The notes under the pieces: model-generated
Seen by the model: only the letters and a program-made list of their open reading frames with translations
Told to the model about the DNA's origin: nothing
Databases searched by the model: none
Source of the DNA: an uncultured Clostridia bacterium
GTDB taxonomy: Bacteria; Bacillota; Clostridia; TANB77; CAG-508
NCBI GenBank assembly: GCA_934167735.1
Contig: CAKPLV010000084.1
Span: 1 to 5,039, forward strand
Direction: 5' to 3'
DNA length: 5,039 nt
Program-made: the position numbers and the translations under genes
Shown: positions 1 to 4,883 of the stretch, in pieces
Layout: every line of letters begins with the position of its first letter
Numbering within the stretch: the stretch's first letter is position 1

Positions 1-2
1 CA

Positions 3-641
3 AATTGTATTTCAAATATAGAAAGTACAGATATAATTTCAAAAACATCAATTGACAAAATAATGCTTGGAACAGGCAAAGTTAATATATCAGTCCAATT
101 AAAAGAAGAATTATTTTATAATGTACTTTCACAAATTACAGGAATGGAAATTGCAAATGAAAGTGAATTATTTTCTATTATGAGTGAACTTGCTGATACG
201 AAGAAAAAATATGATAAGATTGCATATGCACTTGAAGAAGTAAAAACAAAAGGATATGGAATTGTAACACCATCAATTGATGAATTAATTCTTGAAGAAC
301 CCGAAATGGTAAAACAAGGAACACGTTTTGGAGTAAAATTGCGTGCAACAGCACCTTCAATTCATTTAATAAGAGCAAATATTGAAACAGAAGTATCACC
401 AATTGTTGGCTCTGAAAAACAATCAGAAGAATTAGTTAATTATTTACTATCAGGATTTGAGAATGATCCTACAAGTATTTGGAGTTCAAATATATTTGGA
501 AAGAGTTTAAATGAACTTGTAAATGAAGGGCTTCAAACAAAACTTGCAAAAATGCCTGAAGAAGCACAAATGAAACTACAAGAAACTCTTGAACGTATTG
601 TTAATGAGGGAAGTGGTGGATTAATTTGTATTATTTTATAA
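3..641 (+). CDS. spoIVA: Stage IV sporulation protein A (SpoIVA), C-terminal part, 5'-truncated by the window edge
   Basis: SpoIVA is the ATPase that polymerises on the mother-cell face of the outer forespore membrane and forms the basement layer on which the spore coat is built. The reading frame is open to the window edge, so the ATG at 63 is an internal Met and about 212 C-terminal residues are present. From memory of Bacillus subtilis SpoIVA (about 490 residues), clear matches are DEPEI/RQGSRFGVRLKA (here EEPEMVKQGTRFGVKLRA), APSIH, GTEKQSEELV, SIWNSDIFGRSL, LKETLERI and the tail NEGSGGLIAIIL (here GLICIIL). This part is the middle-to-C-terminal domain used for membrane targeting through SpoVM and for polymerisation. 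The N-terminal GTPase-like ATP-binding motifs lie outside the window. No frameshift is seen. The family assignment is certain; it implies a spore-former. Confidence 0.97.
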   Translation, partial: NCISNIESTDIISKTSIDKIMLGTGKVNISVQLKEELFYNVLSQITGMEIANESELFSIMSELADTKKKYDKIAYALEEVKTKGYGIVTPSIDELILEEPEMVKQGTRFGVKLRATAPSIHLIRANIETEVSPIVGSEKQSEELVNYLLSGFENDPTSIWSSNIFGKSLNELVNEGLQTKLAKMPEEAQMKLQETLERIVNEGSGGLICIIL

Positions 642-651
642 ATAATTAGGT

Positions 652-680
652 AACAAAATTTTTGTTGGTTTCATAAGATA
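652..680 (+). promoter_or_regulatory. Candidate sigma-K-type (late mother-cell) promoter before the small cysteine-rich gene
   Basis: The sequence CATAAGATA at 672-680 fits the sigma-K -10 consensus CATAnnnTA exactly. AACA at 652-655 fits the short AC-centred -35 element with a 16-base spacer, within the usual range. Predicted transcription would start a few bases before the ribosome binding site at 691, giving a very short leader. The Bacillus consensus is established knowledge. Its use here is inference, and in such AT-rich DNA a match of this size can occur by chance. It would make the downstream gene a late mother-cell gene, like the coat genes that act after SpoIVA. Confidence 0.35.
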
Positions 681-690
681 TATTAGTACT

Positions 691-695
691 GGAGG
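691..695 (+). promoter_or_regulatory. Ribosome binding site that fixes the start of the small cysteine-rich gene
   Basis: GGAGG lies 8 bases before the ATG at 704. An in-frame GTG at 695 overlaps this site and therefore cannot be its start, so the ATG at 704 is chosen. Confidence 0.8.
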
Positions 696-703
696 TGCTG
701 AAT

Positions 704-973
704 ATGGAACCAGAAGTAGAAGTTTATTGTAAAAAAGATAACAGAAAAAGAAATTGTACTTGTTTATGGGTAATAACAGCTTTAATTTCAACAGTTCTTG
801 CTTTTTTCATAGGCGTATTAGTCGAATTTTTAGCAGGACTTGTTGGAACTTTAACTTTAGGTGCTGTAATTGTTCTTATAATCACATTAGCAATTTTATT
901 GATTATTAGTATCATAAATTTAATATGCTGTAAAACACCTGATAAAAAGAAAAAACAATGTTGTTGCTGTTAG
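704..973 (+). CDS. Small two-helix membrane protein with cysteine clusters and a CCCC C-terminus (unknown function)
   Basis: I do not recognise a characterised family. The 89-residue product has a charged, cysteine-containing N-terminus (C9, C18, C20, with KKDNRKRN between), a hydrophobic helix at about 21-43, a short Gly-rich turn, a second hydrophobic helix at about 47-74, then C75-C76, a KKKK stretch and C86-C89 as the last four residues. Nine of 89 residues are Cys. Positive charge at both ends predicts a hairpin with both termini in the cytoplasm. The gene starts 62 bases after spoIVA on the same strand, with its own ribosome binding site and a possible sigma-K promoter. A role at the forespore membrane or coat is therefore conceivable, but this rests on context only. 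The Cys clusters could bind metal, form disulfides or be lipidated; the sequence does not decide. No signal peptide cleavage site is evident. Confidence 0.75.
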   Translation: MEPEVEVYCKKDNRKRNCTCLWVITALISTVLAFFIGVLVEFLAGLVGTLTLGAVIVLIITLAILLIISIINLICCKTPDKKKKQCCCC

Positions 974-989
974 ACTTTTAGATAGTTAG

Positions 990-1012
990 AGTCCAACCAT
1001 TATGGTTGGACT
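990..1012 (+). terminator. Near-perfect palindrome, possible terminator of the spoIVA-side genes (weak T-tract)
   Basis: Arms of 11 bases (AGTCCAACCAT at 990-1000 and ATGGTTGGACT at 1002-1012) are exact reverse complements around one central T. As RNA this would fold into a stem of about 9-10 pairs with a 3-5-base loop, 16 bases after the preceding stop codon. The position suits a terminator, but the following bases (TAGTATAAAA) are a poor T-tract and no A-run precedes it. It could instead be an mRNA 3'-end stabiliser or a protein-binding palindrome. Confidence 0.5.
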
Positions 1013-1085
1013 TAGTATAAAAACTGGTACATATTATAATATGATACAGATCAGCCCTCCAATACGATTATTAAAAATAAAAAAC

Positions 1086-1114
1086 TTGCTAAAAAAAATC
1101 AAATGTGATAGAAT
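1086..1114 (+). promoter_or_regulatory. Sigma-A promoter for the nucleotide-sugar operon
   Basis: A -35 TTGCTA (1086-1091) and a -10 TAGAAT (1109-1114) are separated by exactly 17 bases, and the -10 carries the extended TGn motif (TGA at 1106-1108). Transcription would begin near 1121, leaving a leader of about 45 bases before the ATG at 1167. No riboswitch or attenuator is visible in that leader. Confidence 0.7.
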
Positions 1115-1166
1115 AGTGCCATTGGAAATCATATAATATATTGAAAACTTATAAAGGAGAAAAAAT

Positions 1167-2414
1167 ATGGATAAAACACAAAACGCAATAGACATTCTAA
1201 AGGCATATAATCAAGAACATATTATAAAACTTTTAGAGAAATTAGAAGGAAAACAAAAAGAAGATTTAATAAAACAAATAAACACAATTGATTTTCATCA
1301 AATTATGGAATTATATAATGGAACCAAAAAAGCAATAGAAATAAAAGAAAGTAAAATAGAACCAGTAGAATATTTGGATAAAGCAAAATTAACAGAAGAA
1401 CAAATAAATAAATTTGATGAAATGGGAGCAGAGATTGTAAGAAGTGGAAAATATGCAGTTGTTACAATGGCAGGAGGACAAGGAACAAGACTTGGACACC
1501 CAGGACCAAAAGGAACATTTAAATTAGATGTTTATGGAAAAGGAAAATATTTATTTGAAATATTAGTAGAAAATTTAAAAGAAGCTAATGAAAAATACAA
1601 TGTCACAATACCATGGTATATAATGACAAGCAAGGAAAATAATCATGAAACAGTAGAGTTTCTAGAGAAAAATAACTACTTTGGCTATGATAAAAACAGT
1701 GTAACAATATTTACACAAAGTGAATTACCATTGGTAGATGAACAAGGAAAATTATTAATAGGAAAAGACCTTAAGATTAAAGAAGCATCTGATGGAAATG
1801 GTGGAACATATTCTTCATTAAGAAGAAGTGGATGTTTAGCAGAAATGAAAGCTAAAGGCATTAAATGGGTATTTATAGGATCTGTTGATAATGCATTATT
1901 AAAAATGGTAGATACAACATTATTAGGAGTTGCAATTTCAAGAGGAGTTCAAATAGCTTCAAAATCAGTTGTAAAAGCAAATCCTCATGAAAGAGTTGGA
2001 GTATTTTGCAAAATGAATGGACATCCAAAAGTAATAGAATATACAGAATTACCTGAAAAAATGGCAGAAGAAACAGATAAAAATGGTGAACTAAAATATG
2101 GAGAATCACATATAATGTGTAATTTATACACAATAGATGCAATAGAAAGAATTAGTACAGAAGTATTAGGATATCATAGTGCATTTAAAAAGAATTCTTA
2201 TATAGATGAAGATGGAAAAGAAGTAATACCAGAAGCTCCAAATTCATTTAAATTTGAATCATTTATATTTGATGCATTTGAATTTTTTGATGATATTGCA
2301 ATACTTAGAGGTAAAAGAGAAGACGACTTTGCCCCAGTAAAAAATAAAGATGGAGTAGATAGTCCAAAAACAGCAAAAGAATTATATGAAAAATATTGGA
2401 ACAGACAAAACTAA
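1167..2414 (+). CDS. UDP-sugar pyrophosphorylase of the UDPGP/UAP1 (eukaryotic-type) family
   Basis: The product likely transfers UMP from UTP to a sugar 1-phosphate, giving a UDP-sugar and pyrophosphate; by motif pattern it resembles UDP-N-acetylhexosamine pyrophosphorylase (UAP1/AGX) more than bacterial GalU. The 415 residues start with a helical region like UAP1 (YNQEHIIKLLEKLE at 14-27). Next come the nucleotide-binding loop MAGGQGTRLG (101-110) with PKG (114-116), the DGNGG substrate loop (209-213), the SVDN metal-site motif with D241 (239-242), NPHERVGVF (272-280), the FKFESFIFDAF block (361-371) and REDDFAPVKN (384-393), whose K392 matches the late catalytic Lys. All the expected landmarks are present; human UAP1 is about 520 residues, so this is a compact form. 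AAAGGAG at 1153-1159 lies 7 bases before the ATG. It is cotranscribed with the beta-helix acetyltransferase-like gene 10 bases downstream. Whether the substrate is GlcNAc-1-P, GalNAc-1-P or glucose-1-P cannot be read from the sequence. Confidence 0.9.
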   Translation: MDKTQNAIDILKAYNQEHIIKLLEKLEGKQKEDLIKQINTIDFHQIMELYNGTKKAIEIKESKIEPVEYLDKAKLTEEQINKFDEMGAEIVRSGKYAVVTMAGGQGTRLGHPGPKGTFKLDVYGKGKYLFEILVENLKEANEKYNVTIPWYIMTSKENNHETVEFLEKNNYFGYDKNSVTIFTQSELPLVDEQGKLLIGKDLKIKEASDGNGGTYSSLRRSGCLAEMKAKGIKWVFIGSVDNALLKMVDTTLLGVAISRGVQIASKSVVKANPHERVGVFCKMNGHPKVIEYTELPEKMAEETDKNGELKYGESHIMCNLYTIDAIERISTEVLGYHSAFKKNSYIDEDGKEVIPEAPNSFKFESFIFDAFEFFDDIAILRGKREDDFAPVKNKDGVDSPKTAKELYEKYWNRQN

Positions 2415-2418
2415 GGAG
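2413..2418 (+). promoter_or_regulatory. Ribosome binding site overlapping the upstream stop codon; fixes the start of the beta-helix gene
   Basis: AAGGAG begins inside the TAA stop (2412-2414) of the pyrophosphorylase gene and sits 6 bases before the ATG at 2425. This supports translational coupling. The in-frame ATG at 2386 lies inside the upstream gene and has no such site, so it is not the likely start. Confidence 0.85.
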
Positions 2419-2424
2419 TTAAAT

Positions 2425-3090
2425 ATGGAAGAATGTAAAGTAAAAAATTTATATAATCTAGAAGAAACAATAGCAAAAGAATTATTAGAAAATGTTACAT
2501 ATCCATGGGAAGCATTACCAAAAATAAGTGAATTTATAATAGAAACAGGAAAAAAGCTAGATAAAAAAATATATGAATTAAAAGATGAAAATATATGGAT
2601 TGCCAAAAGTGCTACAGTAGCGCCAACAGCTTATATAAAAGGACCTGCCATAATTGGTGAAAATGCAGAAATAAGACATTGTGCATTTATCAGAGGAAAT
2701 GCAATTGTTGGAGAAGGTGCAGTTGTAGGAAATTCAACAGAATTAAAAAATGTAATATTATTCAACAAAGTTCAAGTACCACATTATAATTATGTTGGAG
2801 ATTCAATATTAGGTTATAAAGCACATATGGGTGCTGGATCAATCACTTCAAATGTTAAATCAGATAAAAAACTTGTTGTAATAAAAGGCAAAGAAGAAAA
2901 GATTGAAACAGGACTTAAAAAAGTAGGTGCAATGATTGGAGATAATGTTGAAGTTGGATGTGGTAGTATACTAAATCCAGGAAGTGTAATTGGTAGAAAT
3001 ACAAATATATATCCATTATCGTCTGTTAGAGGTGTTGTAGATTCAGATAGTATATATAAATCACAAGATCAAATTATAAAGAAAATATAA
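2425..3090 (+). CDS. Left-handed beta-helix, GlmU acetyltransferase-domain-like protein
   Basis: The 221-residue product has an N-terminal helical section (about 1-55, with YPWEALPKISEFI), then hexapeptide-repeat turns typical of a left-handed beta-helix (IAKSATVAPTAYIKGPAIIGENAEI and on, about 58-200). The middle aligns closely, from memory, with the E. coli GlmU acetyltransferase domain. VGNSTELKN (101-109) matches GlmU VGNFVEMKK; VPHYNYVGDS (118-127) matches AGHLTYLGDA and keeps the catalytic His (H120) and Tyr (Y123); MGAGSITSN (135-143) matches IGAGTITCN and keeps the catalytic Asn (N143). The likely role is acetyl-CoA-dependent N-acetylation of an amino sugar, probably a hexosamine 1-phosphate, as a trimer in the cytoplasm. 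Homologues are often labelled 'UDP-N-acetylglucosamine pyrophosphorylase', but no nucleotidyltransferase domain is present. The partner gene just upstream supplies that activity, so the pair may replace bifunctional GlmU. The exact substrate is inference. Confidence 0.82.
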   Translation: MEECKVKNLYNLEETIAKELLENVTYPWEALPKISEFIIETGKKLDKKIYELKDENIWIAKSATVAPTAYIKGPAIIGENAEIRHCAFIRGNAIVGEGAVVGNSTELKNVILFNKVQVPHYNYVGDSILGYKAHMGAGSITSNVKSDKKLVVIKGKEEKIETGLKKVGAMIGDNVEVGCGSILNPGSVIGRNTNIYPLSSVRGVVDSDSIYKSQDQIIKKI

Positions 3091-3091
3091 A

Positions 3092-3120
3092 ATCGACCAC
3101 TATGTGGCCGATATTTTTTT
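3092..3120 (+). terminator. Bidirectional rho-independent terminator between convergent genes
   Basis: Arms 3092-3100 (ATCGACCAC) and 3104-3112 (GTGGCCGAT) pair around a TAT loop with one A-C mismatch and are followed by T7 at 3114-3120, giving a plus-strand terminator right after the stop at 3090. Read on the minus strand, the mismatch becomes a G-U pair and the stem is followed by ATTTTATATTTT-like sequence. It can therefore also end the minus-strand gene at 3119. Confidence 0.88.
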
Positions 3121-3490
3121 ACATTTCTTGGTTTCCAGGTATGAAATAATCTACAACTCCATAGATTAAAGCACCTATAATTGCTGCCATCCAAGAAATT
3201 GAATAACCAGCAACAAAGAATTGAGTTGCATATAAAATAATAGCAGCTAAAGCAAAACCTACGAATCCTTTTCCAAAAGGACTTGCATGTAATCCTGTGA
3301 ATTTTATAATTAAGTAATCCATAATTGTTAAAACAATTGCTGCTATTGCTAATGACCATATATTATTAATAGCAAAACCAGGAGTAAAAAATGCAGTTAT
3401 AGCTAAAACTATAGCAGCTGTTATTAATCTACCAACGATTTGCCATACAGTTGAAACCCCATTAGCACTGTTACTTTGAGTATTTGACAT
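3119..3490 (-). CDS. Four-helix membrane protein of the YvlD / 'phage holin 4' superfamily
   Basis: The 123-residue product has a polar N-terminus (about 1-15) and four hydrophobic segments at about 17-35, 43-63, 74-93 and 97-115. Layout and motifs (TPGF.I..IW, DYLI..., GYSIS, DYFIPG) fit the small membrane proteins that databases name 'phage holin family' (B. subtilis YvlD type). These are chromosomal proteins with no shown lysis role, and there is no endolysin or other phage gene here, so 'holin' should not be read as function. The two halves repeat each other: FFTPGFAI (34-41) with FFVAGYSI (91-98), and MDYLI (57-61) with VDYFI (113-117). A strong AAGGAGG (complement of 3498-3504) lies 7 bases before the ATG. 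The gene stands alone on the minus strand, convergent with the nucleotide-sugar operon and divergent from the DUF421 gene. Confidence 0.75.
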   Translation of the reverse strand: MSNTQSNSANGVSTVWQIVGRLITAAIVLAITAFFTPGFAINNIWSLAIAAIVLTIMDYLIIKFTGLHASPFGKGFVGFALAAIILYATQFFVAGYSISWMAAIIGALIYGVVDYFIPGNQEM

Positions 3491-3504
3491 ATCAAAACCT
3501 CCTT

Positions 3505-3638
3505 ATAATAATTTATTGAAACGATTAAACGTCTTTTTTCAAGGTTATATTGATATTATTAACAACAAAAAAATTATTATACAAAATTTGAATAATAAAT
3601 AAAAAAATGAAAAAAATAAAATAAAAAAGGAGGAGAAA
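3505..3638. promoter_or_regulatory. AT-rich divergent intergenic region, promoters not resolvable
   Basis: This 134-base gap must hold the start signals of both flanking divergent genes. It is rich in A and T runs. A plus-strand TTGATA (3550-3555) precedes TATTAT (3575-3580) by a long 19-base spacer. A minus-strand TATAAT (complement of 3576-3581) has no good -35 partner. A small imperfect symmetry, ACGATTAAACGT, spans 3521-3532. None of these is convincing alone. Confidence 0.3.
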
Positions 3639-4328
3639 ATGTTAATAACATTTTTCAGAGCAATTGTATTATACATATTGGTTCTAATAGTAATGAGATT
3701 AATGGGAAAGAGAGAAATTGGACAATTACAACCATTTGAGCTTGCAATTTCAATAATGATTGCAGATCTAGCAGCAGTACCAATGGCAGATATAGGAATA
3801 CCAATATCAAGTGGTGTAATGCCAATATTAGGATTACTTGTAATGCATTTAGTGATTTCTGTTATAAATATAAAAAGTACAAAAGCAAGAGAAATAATAT
3901 GTGGTAAACCATCAATTCTGATTTTCAGAGGAAAAGTGGATGAAGACATGTTAAGAAAAGAAAGGTTTACAATTAATGAATTAGAAGAAAGATTAAGAAA
4001 TAATAATATATTTAATATTGGAGATGTAGAATATGCAATATTAGAAACAAGTGGACAAGTTACTGTAATTCCTAAGCCAAATAAAAGAACACTTACACCA
4101 GAAGATATGAATATAGAACCTCAATATCAGGGAATTTCATATGATTTGGTAGTAGATGGAAAAGTTATGTATAAAAATCTTGAGAAGATTGGTAAAAATT
4201 ATATTTGGTTGAAAAAGCAAACAGACAAATTTGGGATAAAGCCTGAAGAAGCGTTAATTGTCACAATTGATGGTAATGACCAATTTTTCTGTCAAGTATT
4301 AAAAAAGAAAGGTAAGAAAAATGTATAA
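3639..4328 (+). CDS. DUF421 (YetF-like) membrane protein
   Basis: The 229-residue product matches the DUF421/YetF family. Three N-terminal transmembrane helices (about 3-19, 33-49, 57-77) enclose the family signature MGKREIGQLQPFELAISIMIADL (starting at 22). A cytoplasmic domain follows with GKPSILI..GK (89-99), LRKERFTINELEERLR (105-120), NIFNIGDVEYAILETSGQ (123-140) and VIPKP (143-147). The last 80 residues form the extra C-terminal part seen in clostridial members. The molecular function is unknown; a DUF421 protein called 2Duf, from the mobile spoVA operon of Bacillus, has been linked to spore resistance and membrane properties, which is suggestive here only because the host sporulates. 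AAGGAGG (3627-3633) lies 5 bases before the ATG. The 3' end overlaps the DUF4363 gene by 8 bases, so the two are probably translationally coupled and may act together in the membrane. Confidence 0.88.
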   Translation: MLITFFRAIVLYILVLIVMRLMGKREIGQLQPFELAISIMIADLAAVPMADIGIPISSGVMPILGLLVMHLVISVINIKSTKAREIICGKPSILIFRGKVDEDMLRKERFTINELEERLRNNNIFNIGDVEYAILETSGQVTVIPKPNKRTLTPEDMNIEPQYQGISYDLVVDGKVMYKNLEKIGKNYIWLKKQTDKFGIKPEEALIVTIDGNDQFFCQVLKKKGKKNV

Positions 4329-4704
4329 AGAACTAGTTATTTGTATTGTAATAATAGTATCAATATTTTCTTTAGATATGTTTACACAAGGATATACAAA
4401 TAGATCTGTAGAAGAGATTTCAAAAAAAATAGAAGAATTAGAGCAAAATATAACAACAGAAGATAAAGAAACTATAGATGATCAACTCAATAATATTAAT
4501 CATCGTTGGGAAATGATGCATAAAAAATTAGCATATTATATTGAACATAATGAAATAGAAAAAGTAGATACTGCATTTGTAAATATGGAAAGTTATATTA
4601 AGTCAGAAGAATATGCTTCTGCAAAGGCACAATTAGAAGAAGGAAAATTCATATTAAAACACATAAAACAAAAATATTCATTTAACTTACAAAATATATT
4701 TTAG
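4321..4704 (+). CDS. DUF4363 family membrane-anchored helical protein
   Basis: The 127-residue product has one N-terminal hydrophobic segment (about 5-22) without an obvious cleavage site. The rest is a polar, strongly helical domain with likely coiled coils (about 28-45 and 50-118), containing the conserved-looking W63, LAYYIEHNEIEKVD (70-83) and the terminal NLQNIF. This fits DUF4363, a family often found next to DUF421 genes in clostridia. The helical domain is probably outside the cytoplasmic membrane, since the short N-terminus carries a Lys and the anchor precedes the domain. GAAAGG at 4307-4312 serves as the ribosome binding site, within the DUF421 gene. The function is unknown; physical partnership with the DUF421 protein is inferred from the 8-base overlap and family co-occurrence. 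Confidence 0.85.
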   Translation: MYKELVICIVIIVSIFSLDMFTQGYTNRSVEEISKKIEELEQNITTEDKETIDDQLNNINHRWEMMHKKLAYYIEHNEIEKVDTAFVNMESYIKSEEYASAKAQLEEGKFILKHIKQKYSFNLQNIF

Positions 4705-4728
4705 GAGACATAAAGTCTCCTATTTTAT
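4702..4728 (+). terminator. Rho-independent terminator that includes the DUF4363 stop codon
   Basis: TAGGAGAC (4702-4709) and GTCTCCTA (4715-4722) pair perfectly over 8 bases around an ATAAA loop and are followed by TTTTATT. The TAG stop (4702-4704) is the first three bases of the stem. The terminator separates the DUF421 operon from the tRNA promoter 12 bases downstream. Confidence 0.85.
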
Positions 4729-4739
4729 TGCCTAATTAC

Positions 4740-4768
4740 TTGATTTTATTGGCAAAATGTAATATAAT
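4740..4768 (+). promoter_or_regulatory. Sigma-A promoter for tRNA-Thr and probably lysS
   Basis: A -35 TTGATT (4740-4745) and a consensus -10 TATAAT (4763-4768) are separated by 17 bases. The predicted start near 4775 leaves only a few bases of 5' leader before the tRNA at 4782, as usual for tRNA genes. No terminator lies between the tRNA and lysS, so lysS is likely read from here too. Confidence 0.8.
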
Positions 4769-4781
4769 ACAGAAAGTTATT

Positions 4782-4857
4782 GCTTCCATAGCTCAGTTGG
4801 TAGAGTGCAGCCTTGGTAAGGCTGAGGTCACGGGTTCAATTCCCGTTGGAAGCTCCA
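4782..4857 (+). tRNA. tRNA-Thr (anticodon GGT), CCA encoded
   Basis: A full 76-base cloverleaf can be folded by eye. Acceptor arms are GCTTCCA (4782-4788) and TGGAAGC (4847-4853). The D arm is GCTC (4791-4794) with GAGT, containing one G-U pair. The anticodon stem is CAGCC (4808-4812) with GGCTG (4820-4824) around loop TTGGTAA, anticodon GGT at 4815-4817. The T arm is ACGGG with CCCGT around TTCAATT. Discriminator T4854 is followed by an encoded CCA. GGT reads the Thr codons ACC and ACT. Confidence 0.97.
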
Positions 4858-4883
4858 TTAATAAAAAAGAAAGGAAGATAAAA

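Noticed and set aside
63..65. ATG at 63 as the start of a 192-residue gene
   Set aside because: The frame is open back to base 3 and the upstream residues continue the SpoIVA alignment; this is an internal Met of a gene truncated by the window.
652..666. AACAAAA / TTTTGTT inverted repeat after spoIVA as a terminator
   Set aside because: The stem is almost all A-T with a one-base centre, so it would be very weak; it is better seen as background AT-rich sequence.
695..697. GTG at 695 as start of the small cysteine-rich gene
   Set aside because: It overlaps the GGAGG ribosome binding site; the ATG at 704 has correct spacing.
1035..1040. TATAAT as a second promoter upstream of the nucleotide-sugar operon
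   Set aside because: No acceptable -35 lies 16-18 bases upstream; the nearest TTGGAC is 23 bases away and inside the palindrome.
1873..2142. Minus-strand open frame inside the pyrophosphorylase gene, and similar ones at 178-402, 724-915, 2382-2606 and 3069-3359
   Set aside because: All overlap well-supported genes in other frames, are Leu/Ile/Phe-rich shadows, and show no family features.
2386..2388. ATG at 2386 as start of the beta-helix protein
   Set aside because: It lies inside the upstream gene without a ribosome binding site; the ATG at 2425 follows AAGGAG at 6 bases.
3119..3490. Phage remnant, based on the 'phage holin' family name
   Set aside because: No endolysin, structural or integrase gene is nearby, and the family is widespread as chromosomal YvlD-like proteins.
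3545..3949. Minus-strand open frame opposite the DUF421 gene
   Set aside because: It lies antisense to a well-supported gene and has low-complexity Ile/Phe-rich content from reverse-reading AT-rich codons; no ribosome binding site is seen.
4858..4883. T-box or other riboswitch before lysS
   Set aside because: The 26-base gap is far too short for a T-box and shows only the ribosome binding site.
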